NCBI GenBank assembly: GCA_031412335.1
Contig: JANOCT010000012.1
Location: 62,001-126,000 of the forward strand
Origin: JBBQYA01 sp031412335
GTDB taxonomy: Bacteria; Bacteroidota; Bacteroidia; Sphingobacteriales; Sphingobacteriaceae
DNA: 64,000 bases
Direction: 5' to 3'
Part shown: piece by piece, positions 26,872 to 34,847 of the stretch
How the letters are laid out: each line of letters opens with the position of its first letter
Position numbering within the stretch: position 1 is the first letter of the stretch
Made by a program: the position numbers and the translations under genes
The notes under the pieces: generated by a model
Database searches by the model: none
Told to the model about the DNA's origin: nothing
Seen by the model: only the letters and a program-made list of their open reading frames with translations

Positions 26872-27486
26872 ATGAAAAAAGTTTTAGTTTTAGTATTCAC
26901 ATTAGGAATATTTTATTTTAATATCAAATGTTCAAATGGTAGTACAGTACAAAATCAAAAGGATTGTAAAATGATTTATAATGAATCTATAAATCATATA
27001 AATAATTTTTATATAAAAAATGATAAAAACGAATTGCAATTATCATTGTCGAAAATAAACAGTTACACTGATTTTTGTTCAGAATACAGAAATAGATTTT
27101 ATAATGCTAAAATAACAGTTTTGATGTTAATGAAGGATTTTAAACAAGGATACGAATTTGTAAACACTCTTAAAGTTGAAGAATTTCAATTTGCATATAA
27201 AAAGAATTTATATTTAAAAACATTTAAAGCTTTATTATTGGAAAAAGAGGGAAATTTAATAGATAGAAATAAGCTATTTTTAGAGATAACTGAAGAAATA
27301 AGTACTTATTTATTAAATGATCAATTAAATAAAGAAGCATTATCAGATTTATTCTATACGAAAATAAGGTTTCAGGAAATTGAAGGTGTGCTTAATGACC
27401 TAGAAATTAAACAAAAAGAAAATGAACAAAATAGAGAGTTTTTAGAAATACTAAAAGAAACTTTATTGTCAATGCCTAAAGACTAA
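26872..27486 (+). CDS. Lipoprotein, candidate immunity of cassette 2
   Basis: A 204-residue protein starting with a signal sequence (MKKVLVLVFTLGIFYF) and a Cys at about residue 20, consistent with a lipoprotein. The rest is helical and rich in Lys, Glu, Asn and Leu, with a pattern of short amphipathic helices like TPR-type repeats, but no clear family. It lies downstream of Rhs cassette 2 as its likely immunity gene. A periplasmic lipoprotein would fit a tip acting in the periplasm or on the envelope; this is inference. Confidence 0.6.
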   Translation: MKKVLVLVFTLGIFYFNIKCSNGSTVQNQKDCKMIYNESINHINNFYIKNDKNELQLSLSKINSYTDFCSEYRNRFYNAKITVLMLMKDFKQGYEFVNTLKVEEFQFAYKKNLYLKTFKALLLEKEGNLIDRNKLFLEITEEISTYLLNDQLNKEALSDLFYTKIRFQEIEGVLNDLEIKQKENEQNREFLEILKETLLSMPKD

Positions 27487-27510
27487 TTCATTTTTAATTA
27501 AAGCAAAATA

Positions 27511-28626
27511 TTGATAGAAATAGTTTACTTATATTTAGATCGTGAATTTAATTTGGTAGAAAATATGAGTGGTTCGCTTATGGCAGATGAAGTAGGTATT
27601 TTAGGAGCCCTTGCAATAGAGAGAATGCAAGCAGAACGAGATGGATTTATGTACATATTTGTTGTAAATGAAACCACCACAGCTATTGATTTTGACAACC
27701 TAATTGTTATCCACAAAACCGGTACTGTATTGGAAATAAATGATTATTACCCATTTGGTTTAAAATGGTACAGCAATGGCACCAAACTTAATAAATATAA
27801 ATTTGGGGGTAAGGAGTTACAAACGGAGTTAAACTTAAATACATACGATTTCCTTGCAAGGCAGCAAGACCCGCAATTGGGTAGGTTTTGGGGTGTTGAC
27901 CCAATGGGGGAGAAACGCTTAAATTTATCCTCTTTTAATTATGTGCAGAATAACCCTGTTAGAAGAGTTGACCCTACCGGCATGCTAGATAATGATGGCT
28001 GGCATGTAGATGAAAATAGTAACGTAAAATACAACAGCGCAAAAACAGAAGAAGAGTTTGTTAAACTAGGAATTAAGGGGGATTGGATTGCAAATGAATT
28101 TACTTTAGATAATGTAAATGGAACTAAAACAGATTTTTTAGCTAATGGGGATATGGTTAATTATAACGGATTTGAACTTACTGCTGTAGGCGAAAAGATT
28201 ACTAATAATTGGTTGCAAGATTTGCAAACTGGTTTAGGCACTATAGATATAGGATTTGGGACAATTGGATTATTAACAAATTTTGCAACATCAGAAGTTG
28301 TTGGGAAAAGTATAAATAAACTGGAAAGGCTAGATTATGTAAGTGCCATGGGAAAAAGTGGTGCTAACATGTCGATGGGTTTGAAATATACTGGTTATGC
28401 AACATTTGCAGTAAGCTCTACTATTTCGTTAAATCAAATGTCAAACTATTATAATAATGGAGGAACTAATAATTCTGTATGGGCAAAAACCGCATTGGAC
28501 ATTGGAATGGGAGGTGTTGGATTTATTGGCTGGCAAGGATTTGCGGTGAGTACTTCATACTTTTTAATAGAATCTGGCACTAATGGATTTGGTGGTTGGG
28601 GAAATCCATTAACAACACCAAAGTAG
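27511..28626 (+). CDS. Orphan Rhs tip cassette 3, hydrophobic Gly-rich tip
   Basis: Residues 1-150 are Rhs core of allele B, the same allele as the full-length gene, ending NPVRRVDPTGM. The first codons from TTG 27511 are not core-like, so this start is nominal. The core has one change at a conserved spot (NTYDFLARQQDP where the other copies have FHAR). The tip of ~220 residues begins DNDGWHVDENSN and ends in a Gly-rich, moderately hydrophobic region (DIGFGTIGLL, LKYTGYATFAVS, IGMGGVGFIGW). It resembles the tip of cassette 4 in pattern and spacing. A membrane-active or pore-forming role is plausible but unproven. The immunity candidate starts four bases after the stop. Confidence 0.72.
   Translation: MIEIVYLYLDREFNLVENMSGSLMADEVGILGALAIERMQAERDGFMYIFVVNETTTAIDFDNLIVIHKTGTVLEINDYYPFGLKWYSNGTKLNKYKFGGKELQTELNLNTYDFLARQQDPQLGRFWGVDPMGEKRLNLSSFNYVQNNPVRRVDPTGMLDNDGWHVDENSNVKYNSAKTEEEFVKLGIKGDWIANEFTLDNVNGTKTDFLANGDMVNYNGFELTAVGEKITNNWLQDLQTGLGTIDIGFGTIGLLTNFATSEVVGKSINKLERLDYVSAMGKSGANMSMGLKYTGYATFAVSSTISLNQMSNYYNNGGTNNSVWAKTALDIGMGGVGFIGWQGFAVSTSYFLIESGTNGFGGWGNPLTTPK
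27522..27893 (+). repeat. Rhs core repeat R4 (allele B)
   Basis: Copy of the core segment, starting at the codons for VYLYLDREFNLVENMSGS and ending at GRFWG. It is nearly identical to R1 throughout, including the allele-specific upstream half, which points to a direct exchange or duplication between this cassette and the full-length gene. Confidence 0.85.
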
Positions 28627-28630
28627 GCTC

Positions 28631-29035
28631 ATGAGAATACTTAATTATTTATTTTATAGGACATATCTTCTAATGATAAGCGTTGGAAATAAAGATATTC
28701 CTCAAATTGCGTCAATCTTTTTATTAACAATTTCATTTTTTATAAATATTTATACCATTTTTAATTTGATATATTTTTTTACTGGAAATAGAATCGATAT
28801 TGGATTTAATTCTAAACTTATTGCTGCTGCTGAAACATTAGTTGTAACTTCTATTTTTTACTTCATTTATATAAGAAAAAATAAATATTTAGAAATAGTT
28901 GAATATTATAAGAATGAAACAAAAAATGAGAGAAAGAATGGAAAATTAACAATAATACTTTATTTTTTATCTACATATATATTCCTTTTTTTCACTGTTT
29001 TCCTAATGATAAAGAAAAATAAAGGCGAACTATAA
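28631..29035 (+). CDS. Membrane protein, candidate immunity of cassette 3
   Basis: A 134-residue protein with about four hydrophobic segments. It starts MRILNYLFYRTYLLM and has YIRKNKYLEIVEYYKNE in its second half. The same layout occurs in the protein at 30350-30703 (NYLYYRVYDLL; FLKNDRYKIIITKYQKE), so the two are paralogues. Each follows one of the two related hydrophobic Rhs tips, which strongly suggests cognate toxin-immunity pairs. Confidence 0.68.
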   Translation: MRILNYLFYRTYLLMISVGNKDIPQIASIFLLTISFFINIYTIFNLIYFFTGNRIDIGFNSKLIAAAETLVVTSIFYFIYIRKNKYLEIVEYYKNETKNERKNGKLTIILYFLSTYIFLFFTVFLMIKKNKGEL

Positions 29036-29196
29036 AAAATAATTACAAAATTAAAGGAATAAATTATCTTGGATATCAAACAACAGTAGAAGGATTTATT
29101 CCTAAAAAAGGAAATTGTATTGAAATAATATATAGTATAAATGACCCCAATGTTTGTGAAATAAATTTTAAAAAGGGTATCGTTCCTTGTGAATAA
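29023..29196 (+). pseudogene. Open-frame remnant of an immunity-like gene
   Basis: Between cassette 3's immunity gene and cassette 4, one frame stays open for 57 codons and reads like protein (KIKGINYLGYQTTVEGFIPK, then IYSINDPNVCEINF, ending VPCE) but has no start codon. It is in a different frame from the immunity gene before it, which ends at 29035. It may be the C-terminal end of an older immunity gene cut by recombination, or the true tail of the preceding gene lost to a frameshift. The paralogue at 30350 has no such tail, which favours the first view. Confidence 0.4.
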
Positions 29197-30349
29197 AGAC
29201 CTGAACAACCCAGAATACACCTCCGCTCAATTAGTTTACCTATTTTTAGATCGTGATTTTAATTTAATAGAAAGCACAAGTGGCTCAATGATGGCAGTAG
29301 AAGAAGGTATTTTAGGCTCGCTTGCAATGGAAGGTTTAAAGGCACCAAGTGATGGATTCTTATATATTTTTGCAGTGAACGAAACCTACACTCCAGTAGA
29401 TTTTGACAACCTAATTGTAATCCATAAAACCGGTACAATATTGGAAATAAATGACTATTACCCATTTGGTTTAAAATGGTACAGCAACGGAACCAGCCTA
29501 AATAAATATAAATTTGGTGGTAAGGAGTTACAAACGGAGTTAAACTTAAACACCTATGATTTCCACGCAAGGCAGCAAGACCCGCAACTGGGTAGGTTTT
29601 GGGGTGTAGATCCAATGGCTAGTAAACATTTAAGTCTTACGCCCTTTAATTATGTTTTTAATAATCCTGCATTAGTTACAGATCCTTCGGGAATGGATCC
29701 ATCTGTAGACCAAGTAAAAGAAAAATGGAATGGTGGCTGGTCAGAAACTACATTAGGTTTTGTAGAAGAATGGGGGATGTTTGAAGGTATTACAGATCAA
29801 ATAAGAGGTAGTGAAAACTATAATGATAATTTAGTAAAAGAAGGGGATGAAACCACAAAAAATGCGTCAGGATTAGCTGCAATAGCATCTGCTAAAGAAT
29901 ATACTTTTGGAGGAAGTCTAGCAGCATCAATTTGGAAAACAGGCTTTGAGGCTGGGGCAAATTATACCTCCCCTTATGCAGAAAGAGGCGTAACCAAAGC
30001 TATGGAAGTTGCAGAAGCGGCTAAACTTAATAAATATGCAAAATTTGCTGGGAGGGCTGGTAATATTGTAACAGGAGTGGATGCTGCACTCTCTATCAAA
30101 GAATTTTCTTTATCTGACAAAAAAAGCTGGGGAGCTAGGTCAAAATTAGGGATAAATCTCACGATATCTGGAATAGGGCAAATTAGGTCACCTTATGCTC
30201 AAGGAATCTCCATTGGATTAGGGATTTTTGAAACTGCTGGAGGGTTTAACGGAGTTTATAACTATGCAGATTACACACAAAAAACAGGAGTTCTTGCTAT
30301 TCCTGGTACAGGTTTTAATCCAACGCCTTTATTATTTAAATTTAATTAA
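29189..30349 (+). CDS. Orphan Rhs tip cassette 4, hydrophobic Gly-rich tip
   Basis: A GTG at 29189 gives 386 residues, of which about 1-165 are Rhs core of allele A, from NNPEYTSAQLVYLFLDRD to NNPALVTDPSGM. This is the longest core stretch among the cassettes. The tip (~220 residues) begins DPSVDQVKEKWNGGWSE, then has an Ala-rich helical part and a Gly-rich hydrophobic end (KFAGRAGNIVTGVDAALS, LGINLTISGIGQI, GISIGLGIFETAGGF). It resembles the cassette 3 tip. The membrane protein that follows starts directly after its stop codon. Expression is doubtful for lack of an upstream Rhs shell. Confidence 0.72.
   Translation: MNKDLNNPEYTSAQLVYLFLDRDFNLIESTSGSMMAVEEGILGSLAMEGLKAPSDGFLYIFAVNETYTPVDFDNLIVIHKTGTILEINDYYPFGLKWYSNGTSLNKYKFGGKELQTELNLNTYDFHARQQDPQLGRFWGVDPMASKHLSLTPFNYVFNNPALVTDPSGMDPSVDQVKEKWNGGWSETTLGFVEEWGMFEGITDQIRGSENYNDNLVKEGDETTKNASGLAAIASAKEYTFGGSLAASIWKTGFEAGANYTSPYAERGVTKAMEVAEAAKLNKYAKFAGRAGNIVTGVDAALSIKEFSLSDKKSWGARSKLGINLTISGIGQIRSPYAQGISIGLGIFETAGGFNGVYNYADYTQKTGVLAIPGTGFNPTPLLFKFN
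29213..29604 (+). repeat. Rhs core repeat R5 (allele A)
   Basis: Copy of the core segment, matching R2 from the codons for YTSAQLVYLFLDRD to GRFWG. It extends slightly further upstream than R2 in coding sense (NNPE before YTSAQ). Confidence 0.85.
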
Positions 30350-30703
30350 ATGTTAAATTTTTATAACTATTTATATTACAGAGTTTATGACTTACTTAGT
30401 TTGACAGGTAATTATGATTTGGAATGGGGTGCATCCCATTTCATTGCAGCAAATTTTACAATTTTTATTGAAGTGATTTTTTTGATTTTTTTTATAGAAC
30501 TTGAAATAACAGTAATTGGTTACAGTAGTGTTTTATTATTTCTCTTAATTCATTTACTAAACTATTTTTTATTTCTTAAAAATGATCGTTACAAAATTAT
30601 AATAACTAAATATCAGAAAGAACCAAGATTTGTAAAAATTTCTGGCAGAATTATTTTATGTTTTTTATTTATTGCTTTAATGTATTCTTGCTTTCAAGTG
30701 TGA
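30350..30703 (+). CDS. Membrane protein, candidate immunity of cassette 4
   Basis: A 117-residue protein with about four hydrophobic segments, starting at the base after the cassette 4 stop (TAAATG). It shares its N-terminal motif and central KN-RY-x-I pattern with the cassette 3 immunity candidate at 28631. The last segment ends after the membrane helix (ALMYSCFQV). It closes the Rhs island. The following 170 bases hold nothing I can identify. Confidence 0.66.
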   Translation: MLNFYNYLYYRVYDLLSLTGNYDLEWGASHFIAANFTIFIEVIFLIFFIELEITVIGYSSVLLFLLIHLLNYFLFLKNDRYKIIITKYQKEPRFVKISGRIILCFLFIALMYSCFQV

Positions 30704-30874
30704 GAATTTATAATGCAAACAAGAGCAACAGTATTTTTAAAATGATAAAAAATAGATCTTTAATTATATGTAGTTTCCATTTTTCACTAATTACTAAAAT
30801 ATGGTTTATCGTATGTTGTTCTTCCTAGTTTAGATTAAAAAAATTAAAGTTTTATGTGATTAATTGCAATAATT

Positions 30875-31197
30875 TTAGATGTTAGATAATAATTCTTCTA
30901 ATTCTTTATCCGTTAAATTATCTTTTTCTGATTTATCATATATAGAAAGAAGATAAACGGTATTATTTTCTACTGCAAAATTGTAATTATCCTTGCTCCA
31001 CCTTTTTTTCCTTTGCCTTTAAATGCTATGGAAATTCTAATTTTGAAGCATTTTTTGCCAATTGGTGTTCCTTGGTTTGGATTTTCTTTTAAAATTGTAA
31101 CAAGTTCTAATAATTCTATTTTCAACGATTTGTATTTCTTAACAAGCTTTGTAACTTGCTTTTCAAACACATCGATTGTTTTAACTTCATAGCTCAT
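30875..31197 (-). pseudogene. RelE/ParE-like toxin with C-terminal frameshift
   Basis: The frame from ATG 31197 reads a RelE/ParE-type toxin (FEKQVTKLVKKYKSLKIEL, NPNQGTPIGKKCFKIRISI, KGKKGGARIIT) but stops at 30970. The next frame continues as VENNTVYLLSIYDKSEKD then LTDKELEELLSNI and stops at 30875, exactly the expected end of the family. One added T in the TTTT run (minus strand, near 30978) restores IITIFAVENNTVYL. So the toxin is either inactivated by a one-base deletion or misread. It overlaps its antitoxin gene by 11 bases. Toxins of this fold are usually ribosome-dependent mRNA endonucleases or gyrase inhibitors. Confidence 0.75.
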
Positions 31198-31393
31198 TCA
31201 AAAAATCTTCTGCATTCCTAGCTGTCTTTTTCCCAGCCTTAATTAATTTTAATTCTTCAACAGCAGTTTTGATATCTTCAATTAGCAAAGCTTTAGATTC
31301 AGTTATTTGCTTTACTTTAACATAGGAAATGCTCTTTAATACTTCTAATAAATTAGCACCTTTTTTGTCTGGAATATCTATTAAAATCTTCAT
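31187..31393 (-). CDS. Antitoxin of a RelE/ParE-type toxin-antitoxin pair
   Basis: A 68-residue protein starting MKILIDIPDKKGANLLEVL, which resembles small Bacteroidota antitoxins paired with RelE-like toxins. It has an N-terminal beta strand and a C-terminal helical region (VEELKLIKAGKKTARNAEDFLNEL) that would bind the toxin. It precedes and overlaps the toxin gene. If the toxin is really broken, this gene is a leftover antitoxin. Confidence 0.72.
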   Translation of the reverse strand: MKILIDIPDKKGANLLEVLKSISYVKVKQITESKALLIEDIKTAVEELKLIKAGKKTARNAEDFLNEL

Positions 31394-31496
31394 ATTATTA
31401 ATGTTAGAAAATTAGCTTCTTTTGTATTTAATCTCTTATAAATCTGTAAAGTGTAAATATAATTGAAATTAACAAATAATAGTTTGCTAATATTTC

Positions 31497-33215
31497 TCAA
31501 TCCAATTCCTCCATTTTTTTCTGAATAAACGTACTTAAGGATAAAATATATTCAGTACTAAAATCGAAGGAAATACCTGCAGTTTTATAAATTTCGCTAA
31601 CTGGTTTTGTATATCCCAATCGTAAAGCGTTTAGATATTGCTCGATGGTTTTGCTTGGGTTTTCTTGATAATTTTTCCAGATGGCTATTGCGCCTAATTG
31701 CGCCATTCCATATTCAATGTAGTAAAAAGGAACTTCGAAAATATGTAACTGTTTTTGCCAAAGTGTTTTGCGAGTTTCTGAAAAACCATCCCAATTTATG
31801 AGTGAATTACCCAATTCATCATACATTAAACTCCAAGCGGCTTCTCGTTCTGCTGATGTATGGTTAGGATTTACATACAACCAATGTTGAAATTTATCAA
31901 CGATTGCAATCCATGGGAAAATCATCAATAAATCTTCTAGATGTTCTTTTTTGGCTCGTTTTAATTCTTCAGCATTGCTAAAAAATTCATCCCAATAATC
32001 CATCGTGATTAATTCCATACTCATAGAAGCTAATTCAGCCACTTCTGATGGTGCATTTTTAAAACCATTTAATGATAAATTGCTGCTAATAAATGTATGA
32101 ACTGCATGGCCACCTTCGTGAATCATCGTAATCATATCACGAAAAGAATTCGCAGAATTCATAAAAATAAATGGCATTCCACTTTCGGATAAAGGATAAT
32201 TATATCCGCCTGGTGCTTTCCCTTTCCTCGATTCCAGATCAAATAAATGATGAGTTTTCATTGTTTCCAGGCATTCGCTCAAATAAGGATCAACCCGATT
32301 AAAACAATTTCTGGTTTTGGTGAATAAATCATCAGCACCGTCAAAAGGTTTAAGTGGATCTTTTGCAGCAGTATCCACATCCATATCAAATGGTTTTAAT
32401 TCTTTTAAACCCAATTCCTTTTGCCTGCTTTGCGTAAAAGAATTTACAATTGGAATAATAGCATCTGAAATTGCTTGATGAAAATCTTCACACTCTTTTA
32501 CACCAAAATCAAAACGACCTAATTCCCTAAATTTATAATCTCGATAATTACTAAATCCAGCATTTTTTGCAACTTGATCTCGCTTAGTAATTAAGGTTGT
32601 TAACAGATTATTTAAAGCTTCCCGATCTTGTAATCTTCGGTTAGTTATCAAAGTATAAACATCTTCTCGTTGTATCCGGTCTACACTTTTCAAAAAGTTG
32701 GATGCTTGCTCTAAGGTAAATTCTTTGTCTTGATAGTGGATACTCATACTACCAGCTAGGGTACCAAACTCTTGTTGTTGCACTTGAATTTCAGCCATTA
32801 ATTCAATGTTTTCTGGCCTGAACAATTCTATTTGATTTCGAATAGAACGGAGATATATATGATATTTTTCAGAATCTAAATATTCTAGATAAGTACTCGC
32901 AATTAATTTTTTATTTAATTCATTGAAAGCTGCAGCAGCAATAGGTTCAACCTCGGTTACAAAATCTTCAAAATCTTTCTTTAAAATAGGGTCGGTTGTG
33001 TCACAAGTGCTTTTGATATACTTCCAAGCCAATGTTTCGTCCAAAGCAGCTTCCAATTCACTGCGATCAAGAAGCCATTTTTCAAGTTCTTCTACTGAAT
33101 GAATAGCTCGGTTTTTTAAATTTTCAAAAATGGGTTCAAGATTATTCTTAGAAAAAATTAAATCTCTAGGAATGAAATTTCTTTTATTGGAAGGTGTGGA
33201 GAATGTGTTTTGCAT
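31497..33215 (-). CDS. M3-family oligoendopeptidase
   Basis: A 572-residue cytosolic zinc metallopeptidase. The zinc site is HEGGH (His366, Glu367, His370) with the third ligand probably in PSEVAELASMSME near residue 394. This layout and length match M3 peptidases of the oligoendopeptidase F group, which degrade short peptides. No signal peptide. It is followed after 6 bases upstream by the UbiA gene on the same strand, so the order of transcription is engB - ubiA - M3 peptidase. Confidence 0.9.
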   Translation of the reverse strand: MQNTFSTPSNKRNFIPRDLIFSKNNLEPIFENLKNRAIHSVEELEKWLLDRSELEAALDETLAWKYIKSTCDTTDPILKKDFEDFVTEVEPIAAAAFNELNKKLIASTYLEYLDSEKYHIYLRSIRNQIELFRPENIELMAEIQVQQQEFGTLAGSMSIHYQDKEFTLEQASNFLKSVDRIQREDVYTLITNRRLQDREALNNLLTTLITKRDQVAKNAGFSNYRDYKFRELGRFDFGVKECEDFHQAISDAIIPIVNSFTQSRQKELGLKELKPFDMDVDTAAKDPLKPFDGADDLFTKTRNCFNRVDPYLSECLETMKTHHLFDLESRKGKAPGGYNYPLSESGMPFIFMNSANSFRDMITMIHEGGHAVHTFISSNLSLNGFKNAPSEVAELASMSMELITMDYWDEFFSNAEELKRAKKEHLEDLLMIFPWIAIVDKFQHWLYVNPNHTSAEREAAWSLMYDELGNSLINWDGFSETRKTLWQKQLHIFEVPFYYIEYGMAQLGAIAIWKNYQENPSKTIEQYLNALRLGYTKPVSEIYKTAGISFDFSTEYILSLSTFIQKKMEELD

Positions 33216-33221
33216 AAAAAA

Positions 33222-34070
33222 TTAAAAATAATAATTGATAACAAAAAATACAGCGAAAACAATACTAGCTACACCGTTTGTTGTAAAAAATGCTGCGTTT
33301 ATCCTGCTCAAATTAGTCGATTGTACAAGTGTATGCTGGTAAATTAATAAAGAAATAAAAGCGCCAGCTCCAACCCAATAAATAAATGTTGCTTTCAATA
33401 AAAATCCTGCAAAAATAAGTGACAACGCTGCAATTAAATGTAAAAATCTACTAATTAATAAAGCATTTTTTCCTCCGAAATAAACTGGAATACTATTCAG
33501 CTTATTTTCTCGGTCAAAGGTTTCATCTTGTAAAGCATACATAATATCAAATCCACTAACCCAGCACAAAACCGTTAAAGAAAACAAGATTGGAATTAGA
33601 TGGAAATGGCCCGTAACTGCCAAAAAAGCGCCAATAGGAGCAAGGGACAATCCTAAACCAAGTATAAGATGACACCAAAAAGTAAAGCGTTTGGTGAGGC
33701 TATATCCTAAAATAATTAAAAGCGCAACTGGCGAGAGATAAAAACAAATGCTATTAATAAAATAAGTGGTAACGATAAATGCAATACAACATATAATTGT
33801 AAAAGTTAATGCATTATTTGCTTTTATTATACCTGCTGGTATTTCTCGAATTTGCGTTCTTGGGTTTTTAGCATCTATATCCCTGTCTATAAATCGGTTG
33901 AATGCCATAGCAGAGCTTCTGGCAAAAAACATACAGGCGACAACGGCAATTAATTTTTGTAGATCGAATTCTACTTTAGAAAGCATTAACGCCAAATAAA
34001 AACCTACAATGGCAAAGGGTAATGCAAATATGGTATGACTAAATTTAATTAAAGAAAGATAATTTTTCAA
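33222..34070 (-). CDS. UbiA-family prenyltransferase
   Basis: A 282-residue membrane protein with about eight hydrophobic segments and both Asp-rich motifs of UbiA prenyltransferases: NRFIDRDIDAKNPRT near residue 58 and ALQDETFDRENK near residue 180. The family attaches a polyprenyl chain to an aromatic acceptor. The nearby ubiE/menG suggests a quinone pathway; in Bacteroidota this would be menaquinone, so the enzyme may be MenA-like or MqnP-like rather than a ubiquinone enzyme. It overlaps engB by 4 bases. Confidence 0.88.
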   Translation of the reverse strand: MKNYLSLIKFSHTIFALPFAIVGFYLALMLSKVEFDLQKLIAVVACMFFARSSAMAFNRFIDRDIDAKNPRTQIREIPAGIIKANNALTFTIICCIAFIVTTYFINSICFYLSPVALLIILGYSLTKRFTFWCHLILGLGLSLAPIGAFLAVTGHFHLIPILFSLTVLCWVSGFDIMYALQDETFDRENKLNSIPVYFGGKNALLISRFLHLIAALSLIFAGFLLKATFIYWVGAGAFISLLIYQHTLVQSTNLSRINAAFFTTNGVASIVFAVFFVINYYF

Positions 34071-34693
34071 CTGATTATCGGTGGTTTTTCTGGTTTTATA
34101 AAGTTTTGATTGATGGCATCAATAAAGGCAAGAATCGGTTCTGCTCCGGTTTTCTTTTCTGCAGACGTGATAAATACTTCAGGCAATTCTTCCCAATTTT
34201 TCCTTAGTTCATCTTTAAACAAAAAAACATTATGATTCGTTTTTATCATCGATTGTTTATCACTTTTTGTGAAAATGATAACAAACGGAACTTCTTTTTC
34301 GCCCAACCAGTTTACAAATTCAATATCTATTTTTTGAGGTTCCAATCGGCTATCAATTAAAACCATAGCACATTGCAAATTGGCTCGACTTTCGAAATAG
34401 GTTTTGATAAAATTTTCCCAACTGTATTTATCTGATCGGGATGCACGCGCATATCCATAACCCGGCAAATCGACTAAATACCAATTCTCGTTAATCATAA
34501 AATGATTAATCAATCTGGTTTTTCCAGGTGTTTGAGATGTTTTGGCTAATTTTTTTTTGTTGGTAATCATGTTAATGAGCGATGATTTGCCAACATTACT
34601 TCGGCCAATAAAAGCAAACTCAGGAATTAATGGCTCAGGCAATTTTTTCACCTCGGTATTGCTGCAAACAAAATCTGCTGATCGAATAATCAT
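34067..34693 (-). CDS. engB: Ribosome biogenesis GTP-binding protein
   Basis: The YihA/YsxC GTPase. G1 is GRSNVGKSS, G3 is DLPGYGYA and G4 is TKSDK; TPGKTR lies in the switch I region. I chose ATG 34693 because family members start with MII(R/K)SA.FV; the longer frame adds only six residues. The protein acts in assembly of the large ribosomal subunit. The 4-base overlap with ubiA indicates coupled translation. Confidence 0.92.
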   Translation of the reverse strand: MIIRSADFVCSNTEVKKLPEPLIPEFAFIGRSNVGKSSLINMITNKKKLAKTSQTPGKTRLINHFMINENWYLVDLPGYGYARASRSDKYSWENFIKTYFESRANLQCAMVLIDSRLEPQKIDIEFVNWLGEKEVPFVIIFTKSDKQSMIKTNHNVFLFKDELRKNWEELPEVFITSAEKKTGAEPILAFIDAINQNFIKPEKPPIIS

Positions 34694-34831
34694 GTTTTTA
34701 TTAAAATGCAAACATACATTTTATGGATTAAATGTAAGTTTTCAAACTATTATGCTTGGATGTAGTTATGATATTCTTCAATCCAACTTCATTTAATCAT
34801 TATCAAATAGCCGATTTCGAGCTTAAAAAAT

Positions 34832-34839
34832 TATATTTG
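34832..34839 (+). promoter_or_regulatory. Possible -7 box for ubiE-porT
   Basis: TATATTTG matches the TAnnTTTG -7 element of Bacteroidota and lies 9 bases before the ubiE start, so the leader would be very short. No clear TTG at the -33 position was found, so this is weak. Confidence 0.25.
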
Positions 34840-34847
34840 AAAAATTT

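Noticed and set aside
22922..29604. CRISPR-like array of repeats
   Set aside because: The repeats are ~350-390 bp, coding, in frame, and separated by ~1.0-1.5 kb of different genes. They are Rhs core segments, not CRISPR repeats.
14057..31393. Prophage, integrative element or transposon carrying the Rhs island
   Set aside because: No integrase, transposase, phage structural gene, tRNA target or terminal repeat was seen at either border.
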